Notes: a model not told the origin generated them from the letters alone. Numbered from the stretch's first letter, positions 42,801 through 51,092 are shown. The stretch is 64,000 nucleotides of DNA from Fibrobacter sp. (GCA_024399015.1 JAKSIC010000001.1:62001-126000), one strand, 5' to 3'. Made by a program: numbers and translations.

Positions 42801-43788
42801 CATTTGCCTTCAAGGAGTATTCTTCCTGGGAACCACCATCCTGAGATGCGATAGTAGTCAGGCGCCAGTCGCCCAATTTCCAGTCAGCCTTGATACCAAA
42901 CAAGCCCTGGTGGTTTTCGGAATAACCCGTAAGTTCAGTACCCGTCAGAGAAAGATTGGTGGTACCAGCTTCCACGCGCTGAAGGATATAATCCTCGAAT
43001 TCACCCTTGAAGGATTCTTCATAAACCACACGGACCTGGTTCTTTGTTCCAAGGCCTTCTTCCACATTCTGGATTTCAACGGTGATGTACGGACCGATCT
43101 TACCCTTCACCATGAAGTTCGGGGTGTAGTTCAAAGTAGGGCTAGGCCAAAGGCTAGTCTTGGTACTACCCTCAGCATTGTCGTATTCACCATAGCCCTT
43201 CAAGCGAATATCCATGGTACCCTGGAGCATCAGCTTCGGTTTGTCCAAACCAAAGTCCCTCATCCAGGCAGGCATGGTCACAGGAATGGTGATGTCAAAG
43301 ACAGAACCTGTCTCCGGGGTTTCGTAACCTTCGTTGGCCTTACCCACAAGACCATTCAACCACAAGCTCTTGCGGCCAATATCGTACATGTCGGAAACGT
43401 AGTCGGTCAATTCCGGATAATGGGCAGACCAAAGAGTTGTGGTATCGCGGGAAACAGAGTTCACACGCTTTTCGCTGACATCCATTTCACGGGTGGCCAC
43501 ATCGATATCGTGGCTAAACACCTGACCCTTGCTGGTGTTCATCAAACGAGGAGAAGCACCAATACCGCCAAAGGGCAGCAAGCCATTCAACGGGTTAACT
43601 GAAGGCGGTAAAGAAATGTACTGCAGAGTGGGCTGCCATTCCGTTTCAGCCGGATCAGCAGCATTTGCTTCGGAGTCTTCGGCACTGGCGGACACAACAG
43701 AAGCGGAATCGCTCTGAGACCAGGCGAATCCTGCAGCTACGGCAACACCCATAGCAAGCCACCAATGTTTCAAACCAGCAAAAGCCAC
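36886..43788 (-). CDS. sprA: SprA-type outer-membrane translocon of the type IX secretion system
   Basis: 2300 residues, the size class of SprA, which forms a giant single-chain beta barrel exporting type IX substrates. It starts at GTG 43788 with an N-terminal signal (LKHWWLAMGVAVAAGFAWS). The SprA N-region is recognisable: MLQGTMDIRLKGYGE, then VKGKIGPYITVEIQN, then VVYEESFKGEFEDYILQRVEAG and GLFGIKADWKLGDWRL. Long alternating beta-strand segments continue to an aromatic C-terminus (ELALMLRFN). Hairpin TGTCGC/GCGACA lies in its leader (43814-43829). Fibrobacter is known to carry a type IX system; no other T9SS gene lies in this window. Confidence 0.88.
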   Translation of the reverse strand: MAFAGLKHWWLAMGVAVAAGFAWSQSDSASVVSASAEDSEANAADPAETEWQPTLQYISLPPSVNPLNGLLPFGGIGASPRLMNTSKGQVFSHDIDVATREMDVSEKRVNSVSRDTTTLWSAHYPELTDYVSDMYDIGRKSLWLNGLVGKANEGYETPETGSVFDITIPVTMPAWMRDFGLDKPKLMLQGTMDIRLKGYGEYDNAEGSTKTSLWPSPTLNYTPNFMVKGKIGPYITVEIQNVEEGLGTKNQVRVVYEESFKGEFEDYILQRVEAGTTNLSLTGTELTGYSENHQGLFGIKADWKLGDWRLTTIASQDGGSQEEYSLKANESTSEFQVLDKQFISYRYYFLNHEARTAYINAAVLGNKTANYPATNLKLYKRGATNAVTGVIDNAKVVYKTPSGKTIEKLVERMVEIPSSEFTYDPKTGIVKINGANRNVLIAASWSNDGSGRIGTTVRDDSRLILIQWDAALSELTDIDKLMLRNVYNIGISDASASNFVLRMKNKAGIAGSFLKTLGLVDESTGSPLVNDATIFTKNASGSYTGEMWLPCKPYSDSVYKDVPNALERARENCLEPLRLLDSSSAMAQLYTLPVYNLNRFTSRFFFESVGKRRNSTLSVRDPSSSYSVNGNSCMDISPGTEKVTAGSTTLIRGTDYEVNYELGQIELLSERALDPNKEIKVSFECEPLFEIDNKLLLGARAELPLDLYGFGAGSVFGLTALYKSQSTTAKTPVLGSEPYSSTLLGMNLRLQDSVPALTELVNKIPGINTSATSSWRFEAEVAASRHNANTSDNTSALVEDFEATSSGLTYPLSRLSWYQASPPGGASYDPSTYIEDLDYRHQGEFIWHSNITELYKNIYPKVGNSDVDNQHLTVLKMTLRANDNLSGKSWGGVMRPNSAYYQDMSNMKYIEVVARGNVGSIYLDLGLVSEDISINGYAPDRMYEGENDLGTTTALHDKGLDGVTGAEESRVIWDCRISGCDSSVFNTSSADASVTDLARDNFNDDLDEESDPPVYINGTENNSGERAYDTEDINKNGSLDMDISFVRYRIDLSDTKNIYSEDLKNGWRKWQIPLNQYDTIVSATGSDYLTILSEAQYTRLWLGSLNPGVAEAKVQVAGLAVVGNAWEETTVADFYRTSSNENSQIVEVNGIEQQVSESVSTTDTTFVKVYTINNREDSQKYHKSPNTTTERDSETNAPLKETALALDYHNMKPGQEVGVTRIFETDKKDFSSYKSLKLEIHFEDSSSTDKAPIRFAFQFGEGSLDGSSDYYEWSFRPVKLNLNCGERVQDCHEQNWLDNAFAMNLTEFSDLKRLRHPPYMTAVEKEIKPKKNEIDREEKIRLVGNPSITSIDWIRFVIIADSSAAEEDLKGTFWLNDMRLSDMDTDWGYAARVGGQVNFADFVSLSGTVRYQDGSFATLSTSNGSPKPKISDAASQLDVAGDFTMNLNKFMNDTAGFHIPLSMGYHTTTKRPYMKPTDDLHLKKSNFIDLTSDMFQNELEIDSRSEEEKLRDSAASKGYQSFVREKNFGISFRKDYKAHETKVGEVLSQMFLERPAFSYSYNESEGRSTTTADSTYSYHTVLEYKLGTFSMFKFKPFESLSKYTWLKDIAKADFEPWPQTFDLTLFDLSYVRYVNQSRDPDYIDPQVDKVVTYTTELNHKLNMRWNIFSFLTTSYSLNIKRDMFGGGDREGFTKENFFTTHNGGLFASDYIFDYDHTDRRVYVSVDSSRSVEVPYDTVATVLPNGDTMAIDMQNPDSYQILSEKTVFYKVDSVGRKQYGRSYGILRNERSRSQQFKIGFNPRIVPFLPFSMNFNSDFNQLKTIPNDFDLRDETDIDKNYWTISQTSRFEFSPSFKVLDFVKNFAGKESAVTKAFEKIKWREIKFNWNASTNTVGENFTLAQLYEDQGVTPLQYYLYGLGIGNGYRNRGLWNIVSGDMGLDSRNDYLGFGQYRNHHVDTLVYQGNFRHAVSRQFQINTGITLPIWDIGLTGDLQWKQDFSQSREYPLYIDTTTVWPRLGINVNVPNFAQKISFLNSFRSVSTNHRFDYTYTTSVRPFQSAEDSWTQVINFNPLVRITFLLQNSMRIENSLRLKIEDSDRRPKEEVVPRTDWRPSDPNGFEGNPKDTTDYFWETPWIHTSLYNDFSINIGNDVTVTYPLKLDKAVKIWKWFYKFKDAIDLKFTAGYDFKKTIRKEYDPGETYDMWDKDSGTDGIFKQWSYEAPTGGKETTTVYNPKLHLTDRTVPSRTHEWFIRPAASYQFNKMASLSSYIEYRQIHEKLDDETAHLRQILQFELALMLRFN

Positions 43789-44060
43789 GTTTTTCTATAG
43801 TCCTAAAAACCCTTTTGTCGCTTGGCGACATTTACCCTATAAAATACTGAATTTCACTTTCAAAAACTCGGTACAAAAGGGCGAAACGCCAGGAATTTGC
43901 GGGAAATTAGCAAATATTTCATTATCCGATTCTAAAATCACAAGTTATTGACCTTTTTTGGGCATTTTCGACATAAAAAGCACTTCAATCCAGCGAAAAT
44001 ATCACATACAACGTTTTTTCACAATGATTTTGTAAATTAGGACGACCGAGGAGGAAACTT

Positions 44061-44783
44061 ATGAAAAACTTGCTTTTAATCATTCTTGCGGCAGCCAGCA
44101 TCGTTTTTGCACAAACGCCAGAAGAGACTTCTCCCAACCAGAAACAACCTTCCTTGGATACACACAGCGGCGTGTACTTTGAGGCAAGCATAGGCGGCAA
44201 GCTAATTGACTATTCACACGACAATAAGAACGGCTGGTTTTCTAGTTATGAAGAAGAAATCGTACACGGAGATGCCATCTCTGCCGGTTTCAAGGTGGGC
44301 TGGCTAGAAAAAAACAGTGTCGCCTTTTATGGAACCTTTGACTACACCTGGATAAGCGGAAGTTACAAATACATCGAGCACAGAATAGTCAGCCAAAATA
44401 AGCACGATTATTCCATCCTCATTGACGCAAATCTATTTTACCTAGGGGCCGGCATGCTTTTTTACCCTTTCCGTAACACAAAATCCATAATGAGGGGTTC
44501 CTACGTCGGAGGAGCTTTTGGCTACTACACAACCAACGGAAATAACAGGGATTGTGATGAACATGTTCAATTGAAAGGGCGTGGAGCCGCCTTTAAATTA
44601 GAGATAGGAAAAGGCTGGCATATCACCGATTCTTGGCTGTTAGGTATTGGAGGAACATTTTTCACAGGAGTCACAAACAAGAGTAGCATCGATTCCAGCA
44701 ATCCCAACCTTCCCATCAGCGATATATTTATCCGTGATATTAGCACAAACTTCGGACTAGAAATTAAAATCATCCGAAAATAA
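44061..44783 (+). CDS. Outer-membrane beta-barrel protein, unknown role
   Basis: 240 residues with signal peptide MKNLLLIILAAASIVFAQ. After a proline-rich linker the chain alternates short amphipathic strands with glycines (GVYFEASIGGKLIDYS, AISAGFKVGWLEKNSV, GAAFKLEIGKGWHIT) and ends in a strand LEIKIIRK. This pattern fits an eight-strand barrel of the OmpA-like/opacity class. No conserved domain is recognisable. GAGGAGG lies before the ATG. It is monocistronic, divergent from sprA across about 270 bases that show only AT-rich sequence and the sprA leader hairpin. Confidence 0.65.
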   Translation: MKNLLLIILAAASIVFAQTPEETSPNQKQPSLDTHSGVYFEASIGGKLIDYSHDNKNGWFSSYEEEIVHGDAISAGFKVGWLEKNSVAFYGTFDYTWISGSYKYIEHRIVSQNKHDYSILIDANLFYLGAGMLFYPFRNTKSIMRGSYVGGAFGYYTTNGNNRDCDEHVQLKGRGAAFKLEIGKGWHITDSWLLGIGGTFFTGVTNKSSIDSSNPNLPISDIFIRDISTNFGLEIKIIRK

Positions 44784-44790
44784 CTTCAAA

Positions 44791-44820
44791 AACGCCCCTG
44801 GTATCAACCAGGGGCTTTTT
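44791..44820 (+). terminator. Terminator of the outer-membrane barrel gene
   Basis: GCCCCTGGT-ATCA-ACCAGGGGC followed by TTTTT. Confidence 0.9.
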
Positions 44821-44884
44821 GCGACCTTTGACCACTTGGCAACTTGCTGCCTATGTGGGCATGACCACCTTTAGGTGGGAACGT

Positions 44885-45035
44885 TGACTAAAGCGGGATC
44901 CGCGAATAAAAAGGCACTTGGTCTTTGACCAAGTGCCTTTTTAGGAGAGGTTGGGCTTACGAGACGAACTCTATTGATTCCAGCCCAACCGGTCTTATTC
45001 CGCTTACAGCGGAATCTGTGTGACTAAAGCGGGAT
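44885..45035. repeat. Direct repeat TGACTAAAGCGGGAT flanking the carboxylase terminator
   Basis: An exact 15-base repeat at 44885-44899 and 45021-45035. The second copy includes the stop and last codons of the carboxylase gene; the first looks like a stray copy of that tail. Confidence 0.5.
44909..44942. terminator. Bidirectional terminator downstream of the carboxylase gene
   Basis: GGCACTTGGTC-TTT-GACCAAGTGCC flanked by five A and five T, so it works in either direction. Confidence 0.85.
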
Positions 45036-46646
45036 GTTAGCGTGCTTCTTCCAAAGGCGCTTCTGATCCTTAGTCTTCAGAGCGTCAAAGGCAGTCACAA
45101 GGCGCTTACGTACGTCTTCCGGCTTGATGACTTCGTCAACCACGCCCATGGCAGCGGCAACGTAGGGGTTCATCAATTCGTCTTCGTACTTGGCGATGCA
45201 AGCGGCGCGTGCAGCAACCGGATCCGGTGCAGCAGAGATTTCCTTCTTGTTGATGATTTCAACAGCACCTTCTGCACCCATCACAGCCACCTGAGCGATA
45301 GGCAGAGCGAAGACGTAGTCTGCGCCCACATCCTTAGAGTTCATGGCGATGTAAGCACCACCGAAGGCCTTACGGAGAATGAGGGTAACCTTAGGCACAG
45401 TTGCTTCGGCGAAGGCGTACAGGAGCTTTGCACCGTGGCGGATAATGCCAGAGTATTCCTGCTTGCTACCCGGCATGTAACCCGGAACGTCCACGAGAGC
45501 GAGGAGAGGAATGTTGAAGGCGTCGCAGAAGCGAACGAAGCGGCCAGCCTTGGAGGAGCCGTCAACGTCCAGAGAACCAGCGAGAACCTTGGGCTGGTTA
45601 GCGACGATACCGATAACTTCACCGTTCAGGCGAGCGAAACCGATAACAACGTTCTTACCCCAGTCCTTCTGGACTTCAAAGAAGCTGTCAGAGTCAGCGA
45701 AAGCAGCGATAACGGCGCTAACGTCGTAAGCCTGCTTGTAGTTGTCCGGAACGATGTCCTGGATAGAAGCGCTCTTGTCTTCAACTTCAGCGCAGGTAGC
45801 TTCCTGCTTGCTGAGGAACTTCTTGAAGAGCTTCTTAATGCCGTTTTCGTCAGCCTTTTCTTCCATCTGTTCAGAAGCAGAAATCGGCTTGCACTTGTTG
45901 CCCTGGGGCAGGTAGCTGAGGAGCTTACGGACACCTTCCAAAGTCTGCTTGTCATCGTCGAACATGAAGTGAGCCACGCCGGACTTTGCAGTATGCACCG
46001 GAGCGCCGCCCAGTTCGGCAGCGGTGATGTTTTCACCCATGACCTGCTTAACAACAGCGGGACCGGTAAGGAACATCTGGGAGGTAGACTTGGTCATGAA
46101 AATGAAGTCAGACAAAGCCGGAGAGTAGCAGGCGCCACCAGCGCAGGGGCCCATGATCACGGCAATCTGAGGAATCACGCCAGAAGCCCAAACGTTACGG
46201 GCCATGATGGCGCTATAGCCAGCCAGGGAGAACACACCTTCATCGATACGAGCTCCACCGGAGTCGTTCATAGCAACGAACGGGCAACCAGCTTCAACAG
46301 CCATATCCATAACGCGGCAAATCTTTTCTGCATGGCACTGGCCCAAGGAACCACCACCAACGGTGAAATCCTGGGAAGATGCGAAGACCAAGCGGCCATT
46401 CACCTTACCGTAACCGGTCACAACGCCGTCACCCAAAACGACCTTGCTTTCCTTGAGAACGCGGTTGCTGGACTTACGAAGAGCACCGACTTCTACGAAA
46501 GTGCCTGCATCGAACAGCATTTCCATGCGTTCACGTGCGGTATACTTACCGGACTGGTGCTGCTTATTGACGCGATCAACGCCACCGGCAGCCTGTGCTT
46601 CGCTCAGGTACTTTTCCAGGCGAGCCATATGTTTTTCGTTCCACAT
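45024..46646 (-). CDS. Acyl-CoA carboxylase/decarboxylase carboxyltransferase subunit (biotin-dependent)
   Basis: 540 residues from ATG 46646; an upstream in-frame TTG overlaps the AAGGAG ribosome binding site and is unlikely. Carboxyltransferase of the propionyl-CoA carboxylase beta / methylmalonyl-CoA decarboxylase alpha family, with two crotonase-like halves. Acyl-CoA-binding GGSLGQCHAEKI and ...GGARIDEGV lie in the N-half, MGPCAGGACYSPAL follows, and FGGAYIAMNSKDVGADYV lies in the C-half. It would move carboxyl between biotin and an acyl-CoA, plausibly in the succinate-propionate route. The linker at about 280-325 is longer and charged. The biotin carrier and other subunits are not adjacent. 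Confidence 0.9.
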   Translation of the reverse strand: MWNEKHMARLEKYLSEAQAAGGVDRVNKQHQSGKYTARERMEMLFDAGTFVEVGALRKSSNRVLKESKVVLGDGVVTGYGKVNGRLVFASSQDFTVGGGSLGQCHAEKICRVMDMAVEAGCPFVAMNDSGGARIDEGVFSLAGYSAIMARNVWASGVIPQIAVIMGPCAGGACYSPALSDFIFMTKSTSQMFLTGPAVVKQVMGENITAAELGGAPVHTAKSGVAHFMFDDDKQTLEGVRKLLSYLPQGNKCKPISASEQMEEKADENGIKKLFKKFLSKQEATCAEVEDKSASIQDIVPDNYKQAYDVSAVIAAFADSDSFFEVQKDWGKNVVIGFARLNGEVIGIVANQPKVLAGSLDVDGSSKAGRFVRFCDAFNIPLLALVDVPGYMPGSKQEYSGIIRHGAKLLYAFAEATVPKVTLILRKAFGGAYIAMNSKDVGADYVFALPIAQVAVMGAEGAVEIINKKEISAAPDPVAARAACIAKYEDELMNPYVAAAMGVVDEVIKPEDVRKRLVTAFDALKTKDQKRLWKKHANIPL

Positions 46647-46826
46647 AACGTTAGAACTCCTTCTTTGTAATAATTTCGTAGCCAAAGATAAAAAACGGCT
46701 GAAAAGCGGTCAACAAATATTGTAAACTCCCCCATATATAAGTAAGATGTGACAATATTTTAAAGAGAATCCCCCAAAAATGCATAAAAAAAAGCCCCCG
46801 ATTGTTAACCAGGAGCCTTTTTGTAA

Positions 46827-46891
46827 GGGCGTAGCCTTCCTCTTCCCCACGTTTGGGAAAGGAGGAGCTCGAGGAGGGCGAAGCCTTCCTC
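46827..46891. repeat. Intergenic repeat with GGGCGNAGCCTTCCTC ends
   Basis: Two copies of a 16-base unit (46827-46842 and 46876-46891, one mismatch) surround a TTCCC-CACGTTT-GGGAA hairpin and a GGAGGAGCTCGAGGA stretch. It is similar in style to the CCCCTCC palindromes at 6795. Confidence 0.5.
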
Positions 46892-46898
46892 GTTCATA

Positions 46899-48791
46899 TT
46901 AGATAAAGGCTTCAATGCCTTCGCGGCACTTTTCCCACTGCTTGTTCTTCTTGCAGAGAAGGTCAAGCATCTTTTCGTAGGTAGCAGTGTTGGCGAAGCC
47001 CTTCCACAAGCGACGTTCCACAGATTCACCGCTATCCTTGTCGATGGTGGTGATGGTGTCGTAGTAGTTGGAGTTATCCTTGAATTCGCTGATGAGGATA
47101 CCCTTCAAGTCTTCGGTGTAGATCTTGGAAGCGTACTTCAAAATAGATTCGTTGAAGTTCAGTTCGTTTTCAACCAACCATTCAAAGTCCTGGATCGGAT
47201 CTCCGTAGATGAGCCAGTGCTTGAGGGCGAGAGCCACGACCAGGTCCTTGACGGCGCTGCGGAAGATGAACTTGTCTTCGAGACGGCCGTTCCAGGTGAT
47301 GCGGGTCAGCGGATTATCGTCGTTAGCTTCGATGGAGACGCCCTTACCCGGGGTAACCTTACGGATCTTAATCGGGAGACGGCTCAAGAGCTGCCAAGCC
47401 TTGGTGAAGGCGATGGTCTTACGGACGAAAGACTGTTCCTTTTCCGGAGCAACGCGAACGAATGCACCGAAGCAGCGCTGGTACAGAGTTTCCTTATCGA
47501 AAATGCAATCAGAAGAACGGCATTCAGAGAGCTTACCATCCATCATGAAGAGGGTCTTGGCAAGTTCCGGACGCATACGGACTTCAAGCTTACGGGTACG
47601 GGCCTTCAGGCGGACACCGTCCTTATAAACGTAAGTAAAGCCTTCTTCCTGGTAACGCTGCCAAATAAAGAACTGCAGGTCGTCAGCAGCACGCAGATGG
47701 TAGCTGAACACCGGGTTCTGGCGGTTGTTAGCCATGGTCACCTGGTTCAGGAAGTTGTCGGCACCAGGATACGGAACCACAACCTTCACGAGAACCTTGG
47801 GGTTCACCGGCTTCTTGCTCTTCTTGGCATACTGTTCGTAGGTGAAGAGGGACTGAGCACCGTTAATAATCTTCGGGCGTTCAATGAAGAGAACCTTCTT
47901 GCCGTCGCGATCCTTCAAGCGCAGGTCATCGCCGGTAAGAGTCATACCGTTATGGAGGAACGGGAAGTCTTCCACGTTCACGTTCTGGTCGTCGTTGCGT
48001 TCCATGGTCTGGAAGGCGTCGATAAGAGCTGCGTTGGTATGAGTGAGGTTGCCGAGGTAAGTACGGATGTTGCTGGAGACGATAGCCATGTTGTGCTTGG
48101 TCTTCAGACGCTTACCCAGGTTAACGTGGTAGTCAAAAATGGTGCGAATCGGGCAGAAACCGAGGAAAAGTTCGCCGTGGTCGCTGGTCATGTGGAGCGG
48201 TTCGGACTCCATTACAATTTCGAGCTTGTCATCTGCGGAACGGAAATCACGGGTCAAATCGTCGTGTTCGGCAACAATTTCGAGCTTTGCCTTGACTTCG
48301 GTCTTCCAGAGGCCGAGCTTACGACGCATATCCTTAAGGGTACGTTCCAGTTCAGAGTCGGTCAAATCACGGCTTGCGCGGGTGCGGAGCACGGTGATTT
48401 CGAGAGTTTCCATGTAGGGACGGCTTGCCGGGGTATCTTCTTCTTCCTCTTCGGCATCGTCGGAAATCTTGTTAACTGCCCACGGGTCGGCTTCTTCGCG
48501 GAGGGACATGAAGAACGGGTTGGTGGGGTCGCTAGTGCGGAAAACAGCAATCTGGAGCTGCTTCAAGTCGGAATTCAGGTGCTGGACAACCTTTTCCAGC
48601 GGAGTATCTTCATCCAGGAAGATGAAGAATTCCATAAAGCCCTGGGAATATTGGAAACCATGGAAGCAACCATTTTCGTCGAGGTTTAGGTGTCTGAGCG
48701 CCTTAATTCGATCAGTAGGATCATTAGGATTGAGACTCAAAAGACTAGCGACAAAAGCTAGACGGCGTTCCTGCGATTTCGTTAATTCCAT
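46899..48791 (-). CDS. AIPR family protein (abortive infection phage resistance domain)
   Basis: 630 residues from ATG 48791, chosen for GAGG five bases upstream. The centre matches the AIPR domain: SSNIRTYLGNLTHTNAAL near residue 255, FLHNGMTLTGDDL, and IINGAQSLFTYEQY, followed by a conserved VTMANNRQNPV. AIPR proteins were named from plasmid-borne phage abortive infection in lactococci and recur in defence islands. The N-terminal 230 residues are acidic and unfamiliar, with an EEEEED run. The gene stands alone with its own promoter and shows ordinary local codon use, so recent transfer is not obvious. Molecular activity is unknown. Confidence 0.75.
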   Translation of the reverse strand: MELTKSQERRLAFVASLLSLNPNDPTDRIKALRHLNLDENGCFHGFQYSQGFMEFFIFLDEDTPLEKVVQHLNSDLKQLQIAVFRTSDPTNPFFMSLREEADPWAVNKISDDAEEEEEDTPASRPYMETLEITVLRTRASRDLTDSELERTLKDMRRKLGLWKTEVKAKLEIVAEHDDLTRDFRSADDKLEIVMESEPLHMTSDHGELFLGFCPIRTIFDYHVNLGKRLKTKHNMAIVSSNIRTYLGNLTHTNAALIDAFQTMERNDDQNVNVEDFPFLHNGMTLTGDDLRLKDRDGKKVLFIERPKIINGAQSLFTYEQYAKKSKKPVNPKVLVKVVVPYPGADNFLNQVTMANNRQNPVFSYHLRAADDLQFFIWQRYQEEGFTYVYKDGVRLKARTRKLEVRMRPELAKTLFMMDGKLSECRSSDCIFDKETLYQRCFGAFVRVAPEKEQSFVRKTIAFTKAWQLLSRLPIKIRKVTPGKGVSIEANDDNPLTRITWNGRLEDKFIFRSAVKDLVVALALKHWLIYGDPIQDFEWLVENELNFNESILKYASKIYTEDLKGILISEFKDNSNYYDTITTIDKDSGESVERRLWKGFANTATYEKMLDLLCKKNKQWEKCREGIEAFI

Positions 48792-49048
48792 TTTTTCCTC
48801 AATTGATAAAAGCAAAAGCTAGGATCCTATTCAGGGCCCTATCTAATACATTTATATATTATTGCTATAAAAATAGTTTCAAAACCCCCTTTTTGAATAC
48901 AAAATAAGAAACTTTTTTAATTTTTTTGCGAAATATCACGTTTTTTAGTGCCCAAACGGGCAAAAATCAAACATTTTACATTTTTTAAGGGGCTCGTTAC
49001 TCTTTCCGCTTTAAAAATGCTATGATTTAGTTCATAGGAGTTTTTGAT

Positions 49049-49801
49049 ATGAATTTGCTAGATGTCATCGCCAAGGCCAAGGCCGAAAAGGCCACCTCGT
49101 TAGATCTGTCCCAGAAGAACCTCCGACTCCTTCCGCCGGAGCTTTTCGAGCTGGACTCTCTCGAAGAACTGATCCTGGACCGCAACCTCCTGGTGGAGCT
49201 GCCGGACGATATCGGCAACCTCAAGAACCTGAAGAAGCTCTCCGTCAGTGAAAACGACTTGATGGACCTGCCGGAAACCATCGGCGAACTCACCAAGTTG
49301 GAACACCTGTACCTGGGTTACAACAGCCTTTCCGAACTTCCGGACTCCGTAGGCAACCTGAAGAACCTCCAGCAGGTGAACATTGCCAAGAACCAGCTTC
49401 TGGACCTGACCAACGAAGTGGGCAAGTGGGTGAACGTCACCAAGCTCTCCCTCCACGACAACATGCTGTCAGAAATCCCGGCAACCTTGGGCAAGCTCAA
49501 GAAGCTCAAAAAGCTCTACCTGGACAACAACGATCTCACCAGCATTCCGTCCGCACTGGGTCACCTGGAAAACCTGGAAATCCTCATGGTCTCCGGCAAT
49601 AGCCTGGGAGCCATCCCGTCTGAATTCGGTGAACTCAAGAACCTGAAGGAACTTGTCCTGGACGCAAACCAGCTGGCAACCCTTCCGGAAAGCCTCGCTG
49701 AATGCGACAAGCTGGAAACCATTTCCGTCATCGAAAACCCCATGGAAGGCGGCATTCCTCGCGTGCTGCTGGACAAGAAGGGCCTCAAGATTGACCAGTA
49801 A
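49049..49801 (+). CDS. Cytoplasmic leucine-rich repeat protein
   Basis: 250 residues made almost entirely of about ten 23-residue LRR units of the form LxxLxLxxNxLxxLPxxIGxLxx (for example LEELILDRNLLVELPDDIG). There is no signal peptide or membrane helix, so it is predicted cytoplasmic, presumably a protein-binding solenoid. AGGAG precedes the ATG. The last codons overlap the probable TTG start of the first S41 protease gene, which ties it to that operon although the proteases are exported. Confidence 0.88.
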   Translation: MNLLDVIAKAKAEKATSLDLSQKNLRLLPPELFELDSLEELILDRNLLVELPDDIGNLKNLKKLSVSENDLMDLPETIGELTKLEHLYLGYNSLSELPDSVGNLKNLQQVNIAKNQLLDLTNEVGKWVNVTKLSLHDNMLSEIPATLGKLKKLKKLYLDNNDLTSIPSALGHLENLEILMVSGNSLGAIPSEFGELKNLKELVLDANQLATLPESLAECDKLETISVIENPMEGGIPRVLLDKKGLKIDQ

Positions 49802-51092
49802 GATTTGCAGAAATCTTGCAACTATGGCGGCGATGGTTTTCGTCGCCTTTTTGCACTTTGGATGTAGCGACTTTTTCCATCCTGTAGAAAGCACCCCTAC
49901 CCCAACAGAATACCAGTTCAATTACTGGCTCTTGCAAAAGACCTACCTGTATGAAGACGACCTGCCAGGGCTAGATCCCGACGGAGACTCCGTAGAAAAC
50001 CTCTACAAGCAGTTGCAAGATCCCTACACAAAGTACATTCCACCTTCCAAGAGCGAATCTGTAAATACGCAGCTGAACACAAGCTACGTACCTGGAGACG
50101 TGGGAATGATGTACGCTATTGAATCGAGAATAGACCATCCGCTAATCATCTATCGAGTCTTTCCCAACAGTCCGGCCAGCAGAGCTGGCGTCCCTCGTTA
50201 CGGAAACATCATTAAAATCAACGACATCGACCTGGTCAAACCCGCAGACGACCCTACAGGAACATCGGTCTACAGCACCTATGATTCAGAATTGAGCCGC
50301 AGCAAGACTGTTTCCCTAACCGTAGTCAAAGGTCTTGATACATTGCATTTTGAATTGACAAAGGAAGATATTTACGCACCGACAGTCTTTATCGACACCG
50401 TAAACGGCATTACCGTAATAACACTAGACGGATTTAAGCCAACCACAGCCGACAAAAACAACGGTTCCTACGGCGAATTAAAAGCCTATCTTGACTCCAC
50501 CAAGAACGAAACAAACGTCAGAATACTAAACCTTTTAGACAACCGAGGCGGACACGTAAACCAATGCGTTCCCATGGCGGACCTATTCGTTTCCCAGGGA
50601 CCACTTTCCACGCGATCCTGGGTATCATTCAACGGTTGGGGCGAAAGAGAAAAGCATCACAGCACAACCTCTGCCGTAGCAGGAGATGCCGGAGAAAACC
50701 ATCCGTTCATCCTACTGGTCAATGAAGGCAGCGCTAGTTGTGCGGAAATTTTCACCGCAGCTGTTGCAGAAGGCGCTGGCGTCCCCGTTGTGGGCACAAC
50801 CTCCTTTGGCAAAGGCATTGGTCAAACCACCTGGACCACCATTGATAATGGTCTCGCTATCATTACAAATCTTGAATTCTTAACTCCCAAGGGAAACTCC
50901 TATCACAGAAAAGGAATCGTTCCCGATTACACTTGTGAAGGCAAGGCTACCATCGCATGCGGAGTGGAATGGGCAAAAAAATTATACGGACATGAAACCG
51001 ATTTAAAAAAGAAAGCATCTAACTTCATCGAAGTAGAACCCATCCGTCGAGATCAAGATTTCTTTGGCGGTGCCTATATCGAAGGAAATTAG
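49791..51092 (+). CDS. S41 (C-terminal processing) peptidase-like lipoprotein
   Basis: 433 residues if TTG 49791 is used. This choice gives a full lipoprotein signal (basic MTSKICRN, hydrophobic core, lipobox FGC at Cys25); the first ATG, 49824, would lack the basic start. A PDZ domain lies at about 105-200 (VFPNSPASRAGVPRYG). The S41 core has ILNLLDNRGG, the nucleophile Ser in NEGSASCAEIF and the Lys base in TSFGKGIGQ, so the Ser-Lys dyad looks intact. It overlaps the LRR gene and is followed after 24 bases by a paralogue. The protein substrate in the envelope is unknown. Confidence 0.82.
   Translation: MTSKICRNLATMAAMVFVAFLHFGCSDFFHPVESTPTPTEYQFNYWLLQKTYLYEDDLPGLDPDGDSVENLYKQLQDPYTKYIPPSKSESVNTQLNTSYVPGDVGMMYAIESRIDHPLIIYRVFPNSPASRAGVPRYGNIIKINDIDLVKPADDPTGTSVYSTYDSELSRSKTVSLTVVKGLDTLHFELTKEDIYAPTVFIDTVNGITVITLDGFKPTTADKNNGSYGELKAYLDSTKNETNVRILNLLDNRGGHVNQCVPMADLFVSQGPLSTRSWVSFNGWGEREKHHSTTSAVAGDAGENHPFILLVNEGSASCAEIFTAAVAEGAGVPVVGTTSFGKGIGQTTWTTIDNGLAIITNLEFLTPKGNSYHRKGIVPDYTCEGKATIACGVEWAKKLYGHETDLKKKASNFIEVEPIRRDQDFFGGAYIEGN

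Noticed and set aside
49653-49790. 46-codon upstream extension of the first S41 protease
   Set aside because: It lies wholly within the LRR gene in another frame and would bury the lipoprotein signal.
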